Below are positions 12,622 through 22,949 of a stretch of 64,000 nt of DNA, in pieces. Position 1 is the first letter of the stretch. Each line of letters begins with the position of its first letter. The notes beneath the pieces are model-generated. The model ran no database searches. It saw nothing but the letters and a program-made list of their open reading frames with translations, and was not told the DNA's origin. The DNA lies in the NCBI GenBank assembly GCA_958496175.1, contig OY292279.1, positions 9,734,001 to 9,798,000 on the forward strand, read 5' to 3'. The position numbers and the translations under genes are program-made. Source of the stretch: Sisyra terminalis. Its lineage: Eukaryota > Arthropoda > Insecta > Neuroptera > Sisyridae.

Positions 12622-13020
12622 ACAATAGCTATAAGTTCCCGAAAAAACCACCGAGGGCACTAGTGTAGCTAGTAAAAATATCAACAATGCACTTCATTTA
12701 AAACAACTTTTAGTAGTATAAATAGTAATACATTAATAAAAGAAATATAGGATATGTGTTAGTGATACAATTTAAATCCAACACCGAACTATAATCCAAT
12801 TTGTTTAGAAGAAACAAATCCTGTTTAATTTCAAAAAAACATATCCGAAATATGAATATTAAATACGTTTTTAGTCAATCAAACCATTTTTTTAGGGTGT
12901 AACCCTGAAAACGCACCGATTTTATTCTTTTTTGATTATAACAATAGCGATAAGTTCCCGCAAAAACCATCGAGGGCACTAGCGTAGCTAGTGACAATTT
13001 CAACAATACACTTCACTTTA

Positions 13021-14365
13021 AAAAAAAAAACTTTAAACATTTTTTCGACTAAATTTTTTATTATCAGTGCAATTTATATTTAAATTATTAAGTTGTGCAA
13101 TTGAAAGAATTTAAGATTCTTGGAATTTTTAAAAGAAAAACAAATTAAAACAAAACAGGAAAGGATAACCGGTTTTCTTTGGAAAACATTAAATTCAAGT
13201 TCTATGAAATGGATAAATATTTTCACGGATATTTTTCGTTTTTGACTTCTTTTTTTTTAATATAAATTTGGCGCAAAAATTCAAGTTTTGATAAGGTTAA
13301 AGGAAAATTAGGCTTACCTGAATTTAGTCCGATTAATTTGAATGGAAATTAAACCACTTTATTGTTAAATACCAAAGTTTTAATTAACTTTTACTTAATT
13401 TTAAAGCCGAGAATCACTTATGTGTATACTGTGTTCCATTCAAATGTGAAATGCAAATGAGAAGAACATACATTCATGCCTTCTGTTGAAATGAAACTAA
13501 GATCAATGGCGACCAAAGTACTATCTCGACTTGTACTACTTTCGTACTTGTAGTAATATTGCAGTTGAAAAGTTGTACTCTTTTACCGATTAAAAATAAA
13601 TAAAAAATAATAGGTAATAATAAACCGGAAAAAAATCGTTTTGAACCACATAGACGTTGGCCACGATTCGACTAATCGCTGACTAATGTTAATATTTTAA
13701 ACAAATTAATATATCAGCTCATCCTCACAAAATATGTCACCCGATGTGCCGTCCATCTCGCTTTAATTGCTCGCGACATTTATATGATTTAAATGAGAAC
13801 AATATCGCTAATTATTGCCCCCTACTCTGTTGCGTATTTCCACTTTAACTTTTGATCGTTCGGTTCTATGAACCTTTATTATTCTTTTTCTTTTTCATTT
13901 TTCAAGAATTGAAGATTTACATTTACTTTGTCGTTTATTCATTTTTCGTGTGTGTGTATTTATTTTTATTGTACATATAAGTCCATATAAATCAAAGGTC
14001 GAGTTGTTTGAAACTTTTAAATGCCATCGTTCATTTCATGGAATTACGTTAATCGTTTTAGTCATAAAAATAAACTTTGATATCAGTAAAAGGGTTCGTA
14101 TTGTCAATATAATGAACTATCAGCCGATATTATTCACTTTTTCTATAATAAAATCAATTTATTTTTGGTTCCCCTTTTAGACCAGCATAACAAACATCAA
14201 GGAAAAGCAAAAAATATGCATTGAAATAAGTTAAAAAAATATTTACTTGTTTATTAATGTAGGTAATATTTAACCTTTATGACACCAACCAAATTTATTT
14301 TTTAAAGTGATTATTATAACAAACATAAAAGTAAGTAAATAAAATAATAAACTTTATAATAATTA
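13021..14365. other. Intergenic, no gene seen
   Basis: AT-rich sequence between the tandem repeat and the large inverted repeat. Short ORFs such as 13950-14180 carry no motif. I see no RNA gene. Confidence 0.45.
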
Positions 14366-14682
14366 CTAGACTGGGTCAAAAAAATCGACTATTTTTTTTT
14401 TTGAAAAGTATATCGAAAATATTCTTCAAGGTGATAAAAAAAAATATCGGGAAGGTTTGAGCCCTTAATATTAATATTAAGAGGTCTATCATCTGGAATT
14501 TCGATTTTTTATTTGTGCTTTCATTTTTGCGTCAATGCTGTCAAACTATCAAGGTAAAAAAAATCATCTGCACATATATTTATAGAAAATTAAATTCCCT
14601 ACAAAAAACGTTTCTTTAAAAATTTTTGCCAGACACGCCGTTTCTGAATAATCAAGCTTTAAACATTGATATAAATTTTAGA

Positions 14683-15020
14683 TTTATCTTCTTTATTTTG
14701 GAATTTTGTAACTAACGAACTAATAAGTATATAGAAATAAACAATTAAGATTCTTAAAGGGAATTTAATGCTCTACAAAAAAGGTCTCTTAACGTTTTTA
14801 CATAAAATCACTTTTTCAAAAGTTATTCACAATTAAAGTTGAAGGAAAAATTTTTTTTTTTTTCGTTGTTGAACCAGTTTTGAAAGAGTGATTTTATGTA
14901 AAAACGTTAAGAGGCCTTTCTTGTAGAACATTAAATTCCCTTTAAGAATCTATATTGTTTATTTCTATATATTTATTAGTTCGTTAGTTACAAAATTCCA
15001 AAATAAAGAAGATAAATCGA
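14683..15020. repeat. Inner palindrome 1
   Basis: Arms about 14683-14822 and 14880-15020 are near-perfect reverse complements: ATAAAATCACTTTTTCAAAA against TTTTGAAAGAGTGATTTTAT, and CTCTTAACGTTTTTACATAA against its complement. The loop of about 60 bp is T-rich. It lies within the loop of the 14366-15650 inverted repeat. Confidence 0.8.
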
Positions 15021-15075
15021 AAATAATGGATAATAATATATATATATGTCTTTGAGATTCAATTAAAAAAATATT

Positions 15076-15124
15076 TTATTACAACGCGTTTCGACAGTTT
15101 TTGACTGTCATCATCAGGTAATAA
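15076..15124 (-). ncRNA. Hammerhead-ribozyme-like core, minus strand
   Basis: Reading the minus strand: TTATTAC, then CTGATGA, then a stem GACAG...CTGTC with a 7-nt loop, then GAAACGCGTT and GTAATAA. The flanks TTATTAC and GTAATAA pair fully as stem I; GACAG/CTGTC forms stem II; the palindromic AACGCGTT would give a minimal stem III and a UU cleavage context. This matches type I hammerheads with a very short stem III known from Penelope-like elements and retrozymes, which usually act as dimers. One unpaired U between CTGATGA and stem II departs from consensus. Activity is not shown by sequence alone. Confidence 0.5.
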
Positions 15125-15186
15125 TAATAATAATTTATTATAATATTATAATTTATTATAATAATAATAATAATAATTTTTTATTA

Positions 15187-15235
15187 TTATTACCTGATGA
15201 TGACAATCAAAAACTGTCGAAACGCGTTGTAATAA
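15187..15235 (+). ncRNA. Hammerhead-ribozyme-like core, plus strand
   Basis: Mirror copy of the minus-strand core. TTATTAC (15187-15193), CTGATGA (15194-15200), stem II GACA...TGTC with one A/C mismatch relative to the other copy, GAAAC (15219-15223), GCGTT and GTAATAA (15229-15235). Stem I pairs perfectly. The weaker stem II suggests this copy is slightly decayed. The same caution about the extra U applies. Confidence 0.45.
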
Positions 15236-15719
15236 AATAATTTTTTAATTGAATCTCAAAGACATATATATATATATATATTATTATCCATTAATTTATT
15301 GTGATTCGGAAGTAATTAAAATACTTATCAATGTTAAAAAAAAATCTAAAAATTATATCAATGTTTGAAGCTTGATTTTTCGGAAACGGCGTGTCTGGCA
15401 AAAATTTTCAAAAGACCTTTTTTGTAGGGATTTTAATTTTCTATAAATATATGTGCAGATGATTTTTTTTACCTTGATAGTTTGACAGCATTGACGCAAA
15501 AATGAAAGCGCAAAAAAAAAACGAAATTAAAGATGATAGGCCTCTTAAAATTAATATTAAGGGCTCAAACCTTCCCGATATTTTTGTTGTCACCTTGAAC
15601 AATATTTTCGATTTACTTTTCAAAAAAAAAATAGTCGATTTTTTTGGCCCAACTACCCATAAAATTCACTTGGCAAAATTCTTCTATTGTAAATATTTAA
15701 TCAACAATATAACATTCTT

Positions 15720-16190
15720 TTAGAATAACTTTTCAGCCTAAGAAGTTGAACCAGCTTAGAGCTAGTCTGGTAAGATTCGATTGCTTTAATTGCGGTTTGG
15801 ATATCTGAGAAGATTTTTATCGTTTTATTGTGATAAGTCCTTCTCATGTTTTCTTGAAGGCAAATGATTATGGCGTAGAGTTCTGCTTGGAATACTGTGG
15901 GCATTTTACCCAGGTCAGTGAATATTCGTTTCCTGGGATTTGTCCCTCATATTCAAGCGCCTACGCCATCATTTGTCTTTGATCCGTGAGGAAACCATAC
16001 CAACCATACTATATCACTTGAATTTATTTTATTTTTCTTCTGCCAATCGTCTCTTTGACGTATCTCGATCACGGAAGTTATTTCAAAACTAAATTTGGTT
16101 TTCATGTATTCTTGTATCACCCAGAAGTTCGGATGGTCAATTATATTGTTAATTCTGGCGTGTCCCAAATCTGGATTTTTGGGTTTCCAG
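15720..16190 (-). pseudogene. LINE retrotransposon remnant: RNase H domain
   Basis: Minus-strand frame reads LGHARINNIIDHPNFWVIQE, then IRQRDDWQKKNKINSSDIVW, HGSKTNDGVGA, two stops in quick succession, GTNPRKR...LGKMPTVFQAELYAIIICLQ and NKTIKIFSDIQTAIKAIESY. This follows the RNase H pattern of LINE ORF2 proteins (TDGSKxxxGVGAGVYG, VFQAELYAI, ILSDSQAAI). The first catalytic aspartate is replaced (PHGSK instead of TDGSK), and in-frame stops make it inactive. It is truncated where the 14366-15650 inverted repeat begins. I cannot fix the clade. Confidence 0.8.
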
Positions 16191-19039
16191 CTACTTTTTG
16201 AGCTGCAGTCTATGTTAATTGTTACATAAATTTATCTTGAATCCAAATTTACATTTTCGATAAATGATACGAGAGCTTATGATAATAGAAGTATGAAATA
16301 AATCCAGTGGTGGTAAAGATGCAGGTATCGTTTAATATTTGAAACTATTGTATTTGGACATCGTTGGAATTACATTTTTCTCAATTGCTTGAAAATACGT
16401 GCAACACAGTAAAATATTATCATTTGCATTAGAATTTTTAAATATTATCCATAAAAGATCTTCATGTCCTAGGCGTTGTGGTTTGAAATTTCGTTGGAAT
16501 CCCAATCGTTCACAAAACGAGCCCATATTATGACCGAACATATTATTAAAAAACATTTGACAAAATTCTTCATGACAACTTTATTTCGACGAAATTTTGA
16601 GTACCTAAGGAATCGGCTGTACATTTATTTGACTAGCACCGGAAAAACAGTTCGTAATATTATGTGATATCAGAATTAATATTAAATTAGTTTTTATTTT
16701 ATTGAAATTTCATGATTAAGGACGAAATATACGATTAGAAAATATTTAAGTACTTACTAGCATCATTTTCACTAATTTGCACAGTCGAATCATTATTAAA
16801 CGTATAAGAACTATTATTTTTCTTATTTAATAATGCTTTTCGGCGTGCCGGAAATTCACGAACACATTCTGTTGAACATTTTGACGTCTTTATAGCTTTG
16901 TTTTCTTTATTTTTTTTTGATAGTCATGACAATAATCCGTATTCAATTACGGCAAACTTGAAAATTAATTTTATTAAAATAATGAAATGTTTATGCTCAC
17001 AATTATAATAAGAAATTTAACACGGTTGTTATTGGTTACTATGAAAACCATTCTCAAGTAGTGTAATACGCAAGCGCGCACAACCATAAGAAATATTAAT
17101 GTTTCCTACCTCATTCTCTCTCATGTTAAATCTTATAGATTTATGTATATGTTTCTCTTTTTATTGCCGCTTTCCGTTTCCGTTTCATAAAATTTCAAGT
17201 CACAACAATGCTAAAGAAGTTTTCACTTCAAAAATTGCAATAATTTATTCACAAAAGGTCAAATCAACCAAATATTGGGGTTCAAAAGTTTCAAAAAAAT
17301 TTCCACGAAATTTACGGTTTACTTGACTACAAACGTAAATATGTAACAAGACATTCTTTGGAAGTTATTAAGGAAATGGCAGCATGCCGCATTGGTCAAC
17401 TTTGTTTATTTATATATCATTGAATCATTCTTGGAATATATGTGTGGTCAATTTGTGGAACACGCACTTTATGTTTTATCAATGGGAGACCTTGGTTTTA
17501 CTAGTCACTATCTTCTATCACTGATTTATTATACGTAAAATATTTCATTAATTTTAATTTTTTATTTTTATAATTGAAAAGAAAACTTATATATTTCTAA
17601 TAATAAACTATCATTGAGTAAATGATTTGAAGCTAAAAATGAATAGTTTTATTTGAGAAAATGAAAATTGGAAAAGCAAACCGTATGATTGTGGGCTATA
17701 TTGGACGATTTTGGGACATTTAATTTCTGTTTAATTGAGTAGTTCAATGTTAAATGGCCATAAAAACTGAATTTATGATCAGCATTAACCATTAAAGTGT
17801 AATTCTGAATTAAATTTTATTGATTCACCTATTTATTTTTCATAAATTTTATCTAACATTACATTCGTGGTTAACAACCCAACGGGAAGTTTAGCAATAA
17901 TTTGTTCCGGATTTTCCAATGGTTTTCCGCGAAGCTAATAAAGACTCTTGAGTGATTCTTTTCCGGTATTTAAGCCAGACTTTTAAACAAATTAAAATAT
18001 CATATTAGGGGTTGATACCAGGGATGTCACTATGATCTTAAATGTGACCTTTCCTAGATTATTGATTCTTGAAGAATTCGTATTATTGTGTGGAATGTAT
18101 TAATATTCTTTATTTGATATTTACGAACGTATAGGCAACCAGAGTACACATGCATCATTTTCGGGTTGTCTACCTGTGTTAACATATTCAATGAATATAA
18201 TTTATGGACTTACAAGACTAAAAAATATTGTAAGTTTATTAATATTTTTACATTTCAGTTTGCAAAAAGATAAATGCTCAAAATTTATCCCATAAATTCA
18301 TTCATTTTTTTTGCATTTGAAATATGCTTTTAAAAGTTTCTTAATACTAAAATGAAAAACAAATTCAGTTTTTTTCAATAAAAAAATTTTACATTTAGAT
18401 TGCGACATATAATGAAAAATTTTACTATCGAAAAAAGCGATTAAGGCTACCGAAAAGTCCAAATATTTAATAATACGATAATCGATCGCAACAATATATA
18501 TCCACGATTTGAATATAGTCGAAAAATTCGAAAAAAAATAAATTCGACGAACGTTTGGTGGTTGATTTTAAATTTCTGAAAAGTAAGAAAAAATGACTTT
18601 CCCGCTAGTCTTTCCAGAGACTTTCTTTACACCAATCGATAGAGAAATTCTAATGCTTTCGAATAAGCTTACTATCCTTATTCTACGGTCGATACTTAAC
18701 GCAAAAAACGCAAAAAAGGTTAAACTTCATTATCGAATTTTTCAAGTTCTCTTTTTATTCAAAGGTTGAAGTTTATATTTTTTGTTTGATTTGCTATAAA
18801 AATAATAAACGTTTTATCTAAAAGTAAATTTAAAAAATGCAATTATACTCATTAAACATAATATTTATACGAATACCTTAAAATACATTGTTAATTCTTG
18901 AAACATATATAAATACCCTTCCTCACATATCTCTCAATAAGGAGACTTGTAAAATTTCATCAAAATTCAAAATTTCATCCGACCAGTTGAAGTTTCAAAA
19001 TTCAGGAAAATCCATTCATCCCAACAGCCATCGAAATCG
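16191..19039. other. Intergenic, no gene seen
   Basis: AT-rich DNA without a supported gene. A minus-strand stretch at about 16770-16900 is open and followed by a donor-like GTAAGTAC, but it has no start, family motif or good acceptor, so it is only a weak exon suggestion. Short ORFs at 16332-16556, 16476-16667 and 17099-17326 look like chance. Confidence 0.45.
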
Positions 19040-19145
19040 TGATGTGTTATAGGTTTGTACTCTTTTCCTCACCACCCTCGGGGTAGAGCACTAGGCGCGT
19101 TTTTTTTTAAAGTGGTGTCCCCCGTAGGCCTAATCCACATACCTA
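19040..19145 (+). repeat. Left junction of the satellite array, first copy
   Basis: TTGTACTCTTTTCC.CACCACC...GGGGTA..GTACTAGGCGCG, then TGGTGTCCCC..GTAGGCCTAA and TCCACATACC match the segments that start the later satellite arrays at 38664-38755 and 53556-53647, with modest divergence. This marks the left border of the macrosatellite. Its right end is interrupted by the CACTA-like element at the TA following CATACC. Confidence 0.75.
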
Positions 19146-20108
19146 CACGGAGAAAAAAATATAGTAATTTTTACTAAAAAATATGGGTAAAAATTACTAA
19201 ATTTAGATTGTAATGTTGAACCGCTATTGAAAATATAGTAAATATTATTAATCACACAAGTATATTTTACTAATGTGGTTAGTAATTTTTAAAATGCGGA
19301 TAAAGGAATATTTACTATACTGTTAGTAAAATATACATGTCAAATACTAAATATTACAAAGCCTGATTAGTACTAATTACAAATCGTTCAGTAATTTTTC
19401 AAATACTGACATTGGAATATTTACTATACTGTTTAGTAAAATATACATGTCAAATACTAAATATTACAAAGCCTGATTATTACTAATTACAAATCGTTCA
19501 GTAATTTTTCAAATACTGACATTGGAATATTTACTATACTGTTTAGTAAAATATACATTTCAAATACGAAATAGTACAAAACCTCATTAGTAATAATTGT
19601 AAATCTTTTAGTAATTTTTCAAATAGAGTCATGTGGGGCAAGTGTGCGCAAACCCATGCATTTCAGTCCGAAATGAATGGGATTGCGTACACTTACCCTC
19701 AGCGCACACTTGCCCCACATGACTCTACTGATCTTAGAATATTTACTATACGTAATTATTATAAAGTTTATTAGAATATTTACCATACGTAATTATTATA
19801 AAGTTTTACTAACAATTACATCTTTAAAAGTATAATTAATTAATTTCAAATCATTGATTCGAGTATAGTTGACTGTACACTAGTTAACAAGTTAGTGTTA
19901 ACTAGATTTATAACTATTTATTGAACTTAAAAAATATATTCATCATAGAAAATTCACTGTCTTTAAAGGATAAATAAATGATTCATTTTGCTATTATTGT
20001 TCTCACCAAAACATTTTATTTAAAAAGTTATTGTTATATTTGTCATGATACAATAAATTGTGAGTATTTGTAATAAATATTTAAAGGTAACAATACAGTC
20101 AAAAATAA
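19146..20108. repeat. Left subterminal repeat region of the transposon
   Basis: Contains about three and a half copies of a 110-bp tandem repeat (clear starts at 19391 and 19501, diverged copy near 19279, partial copy at 19611). Each holds GTAATTTTTCAAATACTGAC, GGAATATTTACTATACTGTT and TTAGTAAAATATACAT. The repeated ATTTACTA/TAGTAAAT words occur in both orientations. A 100-bp MITE interrupts the last copy. Confidence 0.8.
19626..19725. mobile_element. 100-bp MITE nested in the transposon, TA duplication
   Basis: Nearly perfect hairpin: GAGTCATGTGGGGCAAGTGT at the left and ACACTTGCCCCACATGACTC at the right. Flanked by TA at 19624-19625 and 19726-19727. Sister 110-bp repeats at 19397-19410 and 19507-19520 read caaatactgac without it, giving two paralogous empty sites. 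TA duplication fits a Tc1/mariner-type or other TA-targeting source. Confidence 0.85.
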
Positions 20109-22694
20109 TTAGGACCATCTTTTAGAAATATACATTTGCCCATTTCCTAACCGTGTTTTGAATGATAAGTACGCGTTTTTAATAATCGACCATGGTAGTT
20201 TCTCATAATTTGCAAAGTATCCTTTTATTTCATATGCTAAAAAGTGATGATCATATGAATATGATACTTTTTTTACAATTGCTATGACTTTATCCGTATT
20301 GGACATGATTAAATAACAAATTGAGTAAAAATTAAAAACATCCTCTGATGGTACCATAACAATCGCACCGGAGGTTAACAAATTGTTATCAAATGATATA
20401 GAGGCCGTAATTGTAACTTTATTTAAAGAAATTTCATCCTTCAATAAACCTTGAAATGATAAATAATTGTCAAGCTCGGAAATATTAGCCATTGTCATGC
20501 GACCAGTTTCAAATTCTGCATAAGAGGGCATCTCTATTAACTGATAATTTAACATAAGTTGCTCTTTCATAGCTATAGTATACAAGACATTTACTCGACT
20601 CAGTGCAGTAGTAGCAGTGGTCTTTCCAGATTTATGTTTTCGCTCAAAGGTCATGCACCCAACATGGGAAATAGGTCCAATAGTTTGCATAACCCTTCCA
20701 TAGTGCACAAGGAAATGATGTTTTGGTTTGAACGAATTAGGGAATAATTTTTGTAATAAGGTTAGATATTCAGTTATGATAGTTTCAAGATAGTGATGGG
20801 CAGAGCGGTGACAATATTTCTCAGTAACACAACAAATGATTTGGTTCAATAAAGTTATTAATTGCCAGTGTTCACACTTTCTAGGAATTAAGTGGCCTAT
20901 AATCATCGGTAAATTACGAATTAAGGAGAGCATTTCCGATGCAGACATCGTGTAATTTAGATTTTTTAAATGTTCATCTGTCAAAGCACATGGTTTGTTT
21001 TGTTTATCATTGTAAATATAATCAAAGCCCTGTATGAGAGAGTTAAAAGACTGAACAGAAAAGTAGAGTTTTTCTTTAATAAAATAATTAAGTATTTTTC
21101 CCAAGTCATATTGGCACACACCCTCCAGTAAATCATGCATATAATCAACTGATAAATTTTCTGTCATATGAAAATCTTTCAAATCTTTAAAAACACTTTT
21201 CTTCACAATTCCCGTTTTTCTAAAATCATTTTCTGCTAAACCTTCTTCATAGTTGGTTTTATTTCGCAATTTACAATCTGCTTCCCGAAAACATTTGTTG
21301 ACATTTGCGCGGTTTATTAAACAAAAACGGCAATAAACTAAAGCTCTGAAACTCTCAACAAGACCAAATACTTGGTGCAAGCCTAAATTATCACCAGTAA
21401 TAGCTATTAATTTAAAGTGAATAGTTTGTAATTCGTTATTCAAGAGAATTGTTATACCTGTCGATTCTAAATATTGTAATTCCTTAACAGCAGGATTAAA
21501 AATATTTGGGTCACTCCTATCCATAGCGTTGAATAAACCTAATAAAAACGTATAATTGATTTTTGACTGCAAATTCGGAGGAAGGCATGGAATTTTTAAA
21601 TATAATGCACTGCATTTTTGAATGCCTTTGTGGCTGCCAAGGGGATTATTAGTCTCGTATTCATCAAAAAATAATATTAATGGTAATACCAGCTTGTTGC
21701 CAAAGGTTTTTATTTTATCTTTCCACAACTGACTTTGGATGATATTAAAAATAACAGTGTCACCACATGTATATAAAAAATTAACATACGACATAACTTT
21801 ATTATAGAAATCAAGATTACTAAACAATTTGGCGAAGACTATACGAATCGGTATATACTCAGCTGAAATAGGAATTTTTTTCGTGGACATTTCGTTGCCT
21901 ATTTTTGTATATTCACTACGATAATTTACAATGTGACGAATCGGATATATTAATGTACCATTTTCTTTGAAAAATTTAAGTTGCAAATACTCTGAGGATA
22001 AATTGTTGAATGGATTTTTTAATTTATTAAAAATATTATCAATCTTTGATAATTCGGTTGAACTTTCACCATGAAACTGCAGCCGTGATAAAACTTGGTT
22101 ATGTAGGGTGTCGATATTACTATTTAGGAAATTTTGCACGTCTTTTAACAACAATTGAACGCGTGTTCGAGGTAAATCATTTATACTTAACCATTTAGCT
22201 ATTAAGTTTACTGATAAGTTATTAAATTTTTCATCATTTTTATTTACTATAAGTTCAGACTTAATATTATTATTATGTATTGCATCAAAACTGTACGATT
22301 TAGTATTGTTCTCTTCTAATGTATCAATAGTAGATTCCGCGTTAGAAATTACAGGTTCGTTACTGGTAGTTTCAACTCGATCATCTTCTAAATCATCTAA
22401 ATCGGATTCTACATGATGTTCTTGTATAATATTCGAGTCACTGACACTATCAATATTTTTTGTTGCAATATTTAAGCCACTACTTAATTCGTCATTAGAC
22501 AAAAAATTATTGTCAGAGTTTTTTTCATGATCTCGTTTGCGGTGTTTCCAAAAAGTGTAATACCGTGAAAAAATTCGCTCACAATTGTACTCTGAACATC
22601 TATAACTTGTTAAAAAAGGATGAGCAATTTTTACATGCTCTAATAAATCCCGATTAGTTGATAAAATTTCTTTGCAATTGTAGCATGTGAACAT
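20109..22694 (-). CDS. CACTA/EnSpm-like transposase with two N-terminal C2H2 fingers, 861 aa
   Basis: Single-exon ORF expected to bind transposon ends and cut and join DNA in the nucleus. Two C2H2 zinc fingers open the protein (C4, C7, H20, H25 and C33, C38, H51, H56), followed by an acidic linker (about 60-150). The catalytic region has features of animal CACTA-type transposases: LFFDEYETNNPLGSHKG (D344), ITGDNLGLHQVFG (D435), a CRFC knuckle (455-458), SVDYMHDLLEGV (D517, H520), and HHFLVHYGR...MTFERKHKSGK (E684). D344, D435 and E684 are my candidate DDE triad; the assignment is inferred from spacing and conservation and not proven. There is no stop or frameshift, so the element may be young. 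The start is the first ATG ahead of the finger. It is 255 bp downstream of the partner gene on the same strand. Confidence 0.85.
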   Translation of the reverse strand: MFTCYNCKEILSTNRDLLEHVKIAHPFLTSYRCSEYNCERIFSRYYTFWKHRKRDHEKNSDNNFLSNDELSSGLNIATKNIDSVSDSNIIQEHHVESDLDDLEDDRVETTSNEPVISNAESTIDTLEENNTKSYSFDAIHNNNIKSELIVNKNDEKFNNLSVNLIAKWLSINDLPRTRVQLLLKDVQNFLNSNIDTLHNQVLSRLQFHGESSTELSKIDNIFNKLKNPFNNLSSEYLQLKFFKENGTLIYPIRHIVNYRSEYTKIGNEMSTKKIPISAEYIPIRIVFAKLFSNLDFYNKVMSYVNFLYTCGDTVIFNIIQSQLWKDKIKTFGNKLVLPLILFFDEYETNNPLGSHKGIQKCSALYLKIPCLPPNLQSKINYTFLLGLFNAMDRSDPNIFNPAVKELQYLESTGITILLNNELQTIHFKLIAITGDNLGLHQVFGLVESFRALVYCRFCLINRANVNKCFREADCKLRNKTNYEEGLAENDFRKTGIVKKSVFKDLKDFHMTENLSVDYMHDLLEGVCQYDLGKILNYFIKEKLYFSVQSFNSLIQGFDYIYNDKQNKPCALTDEHLKNLNYTMSASEMLSLIRNLPMIIGHLIPRKCEHWQLITLLNQIICCVTEKYCHRSAHHYLETIITEYLTLLQKLFPNSFKPKHHFLVHYGRVMQTIGPISHVGCMTFERKHKSGKTTATTALSRVNVLYTIAMKEQLMLNYQLIEMPSYAEFETGRMTMANISELDNYLSFQGLLKDEISLNKVTITASISFDNNLLTSGAIVMVPSEDVFNFYSICYLIMSNTDKVIAIVKKVSYSYDHHFLAYEIKGYFANYEKLPWSIIKNAYLSFKTRLGNGQMYISKRWS

Positions 22695-22949
22695 TTTTTA
22701 TTCTTAATCTCTAACTTATTCACTTTAACAAATAATTCCGCAATACAGAACTGATAACTAAATTTACTTCCCGCAAATATTTTATTCCTAACTAACTTAC
22801 TTTTTTATATTTGATAAAATATAAAATACTTAAATGAAATTATTAAAAGATGGTCATAATTAAAATATTTTTCAATGAAAAGAATTTCAAGTATTAAAAC
22901 AAAAAAAAAAAATAAAAATAATATAAAATTAAAATTATTTTTAGGACGA
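22695..22949. other. Spacer between the two transposon genes
   Basis: About 255 bp of AT-rich DNA between the stop of the 628-aa gene and the start of the transposase ORF, both minus strand. It must serve as the 3' end of the first gene and the promoter or 5' UTR of the second, unless the transposase is also spliced to upstream exons. No clear signal stands out. Confidence 0.5.

Larger units (their letters stand above)
11456..13020. repeat. Tandem repeat with a 300-320-bp basic unit, about five copies
   Basis: The phrase GGTGTAACCCTGGAAATGCA (with variation) recurs near 11615, 11914, 12402 and 12895, followed each time by GAGGGC(A/G)CTAG(C/T)GTAGCTAG, CAACAAT.CACTTCAT and later TTTGTTTAGAAGAAACAAAT. 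The first and last copies are partial. Spacing is about 300 bp between the first two full units and about 490 bp for the next two, because those each contain a MITE insertion. This is a small satellite-like array rather than a coding region. Confidence 0.8.
15025..15293. repeat. Inner palindrome 2 carrying two opposed ribozyme-like cores
   Basis: Near-perfect palindrome: ATAATGGATAATAATATATA and CTTTGAGATTCAATTAAAAA on the left, their complements on the right, with a TAATAATTTATTA-rich centre near 15156. Each arm contains a CTGATGA...GAAACGCGTT block in inverted orientation, as expected for inverted terminal repeats of a Penelope-like element or a small foldback derived from one. Confidence 0.75.
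14366..15650. repeat. 1.3-kb nested inverted repeat (foldback element)
   Basis: The outer arms, about 14366-14670 and 15350-15650, are reverse complements with small differences. The left arm contains CTATTTTTTTTTTTGAAAAG, GGGAAGGTTTGAGCCCTTAA and GCCAGACACGCCGTTTC; the right arm contains their complements in reverse order. The loop between them is itself two further palindromes. No target duplication could be fixed, so whether it is a foldback transposon or a local inverted duplication is open. Confidence 0.8.

Noticed and set aside
16770..16900. Open minus-strand stretch followed by GTAAGTAC, a possible isolated exon
   Set aside because: No start codon, weak acceptor, no partner exon and no recognised protein family.
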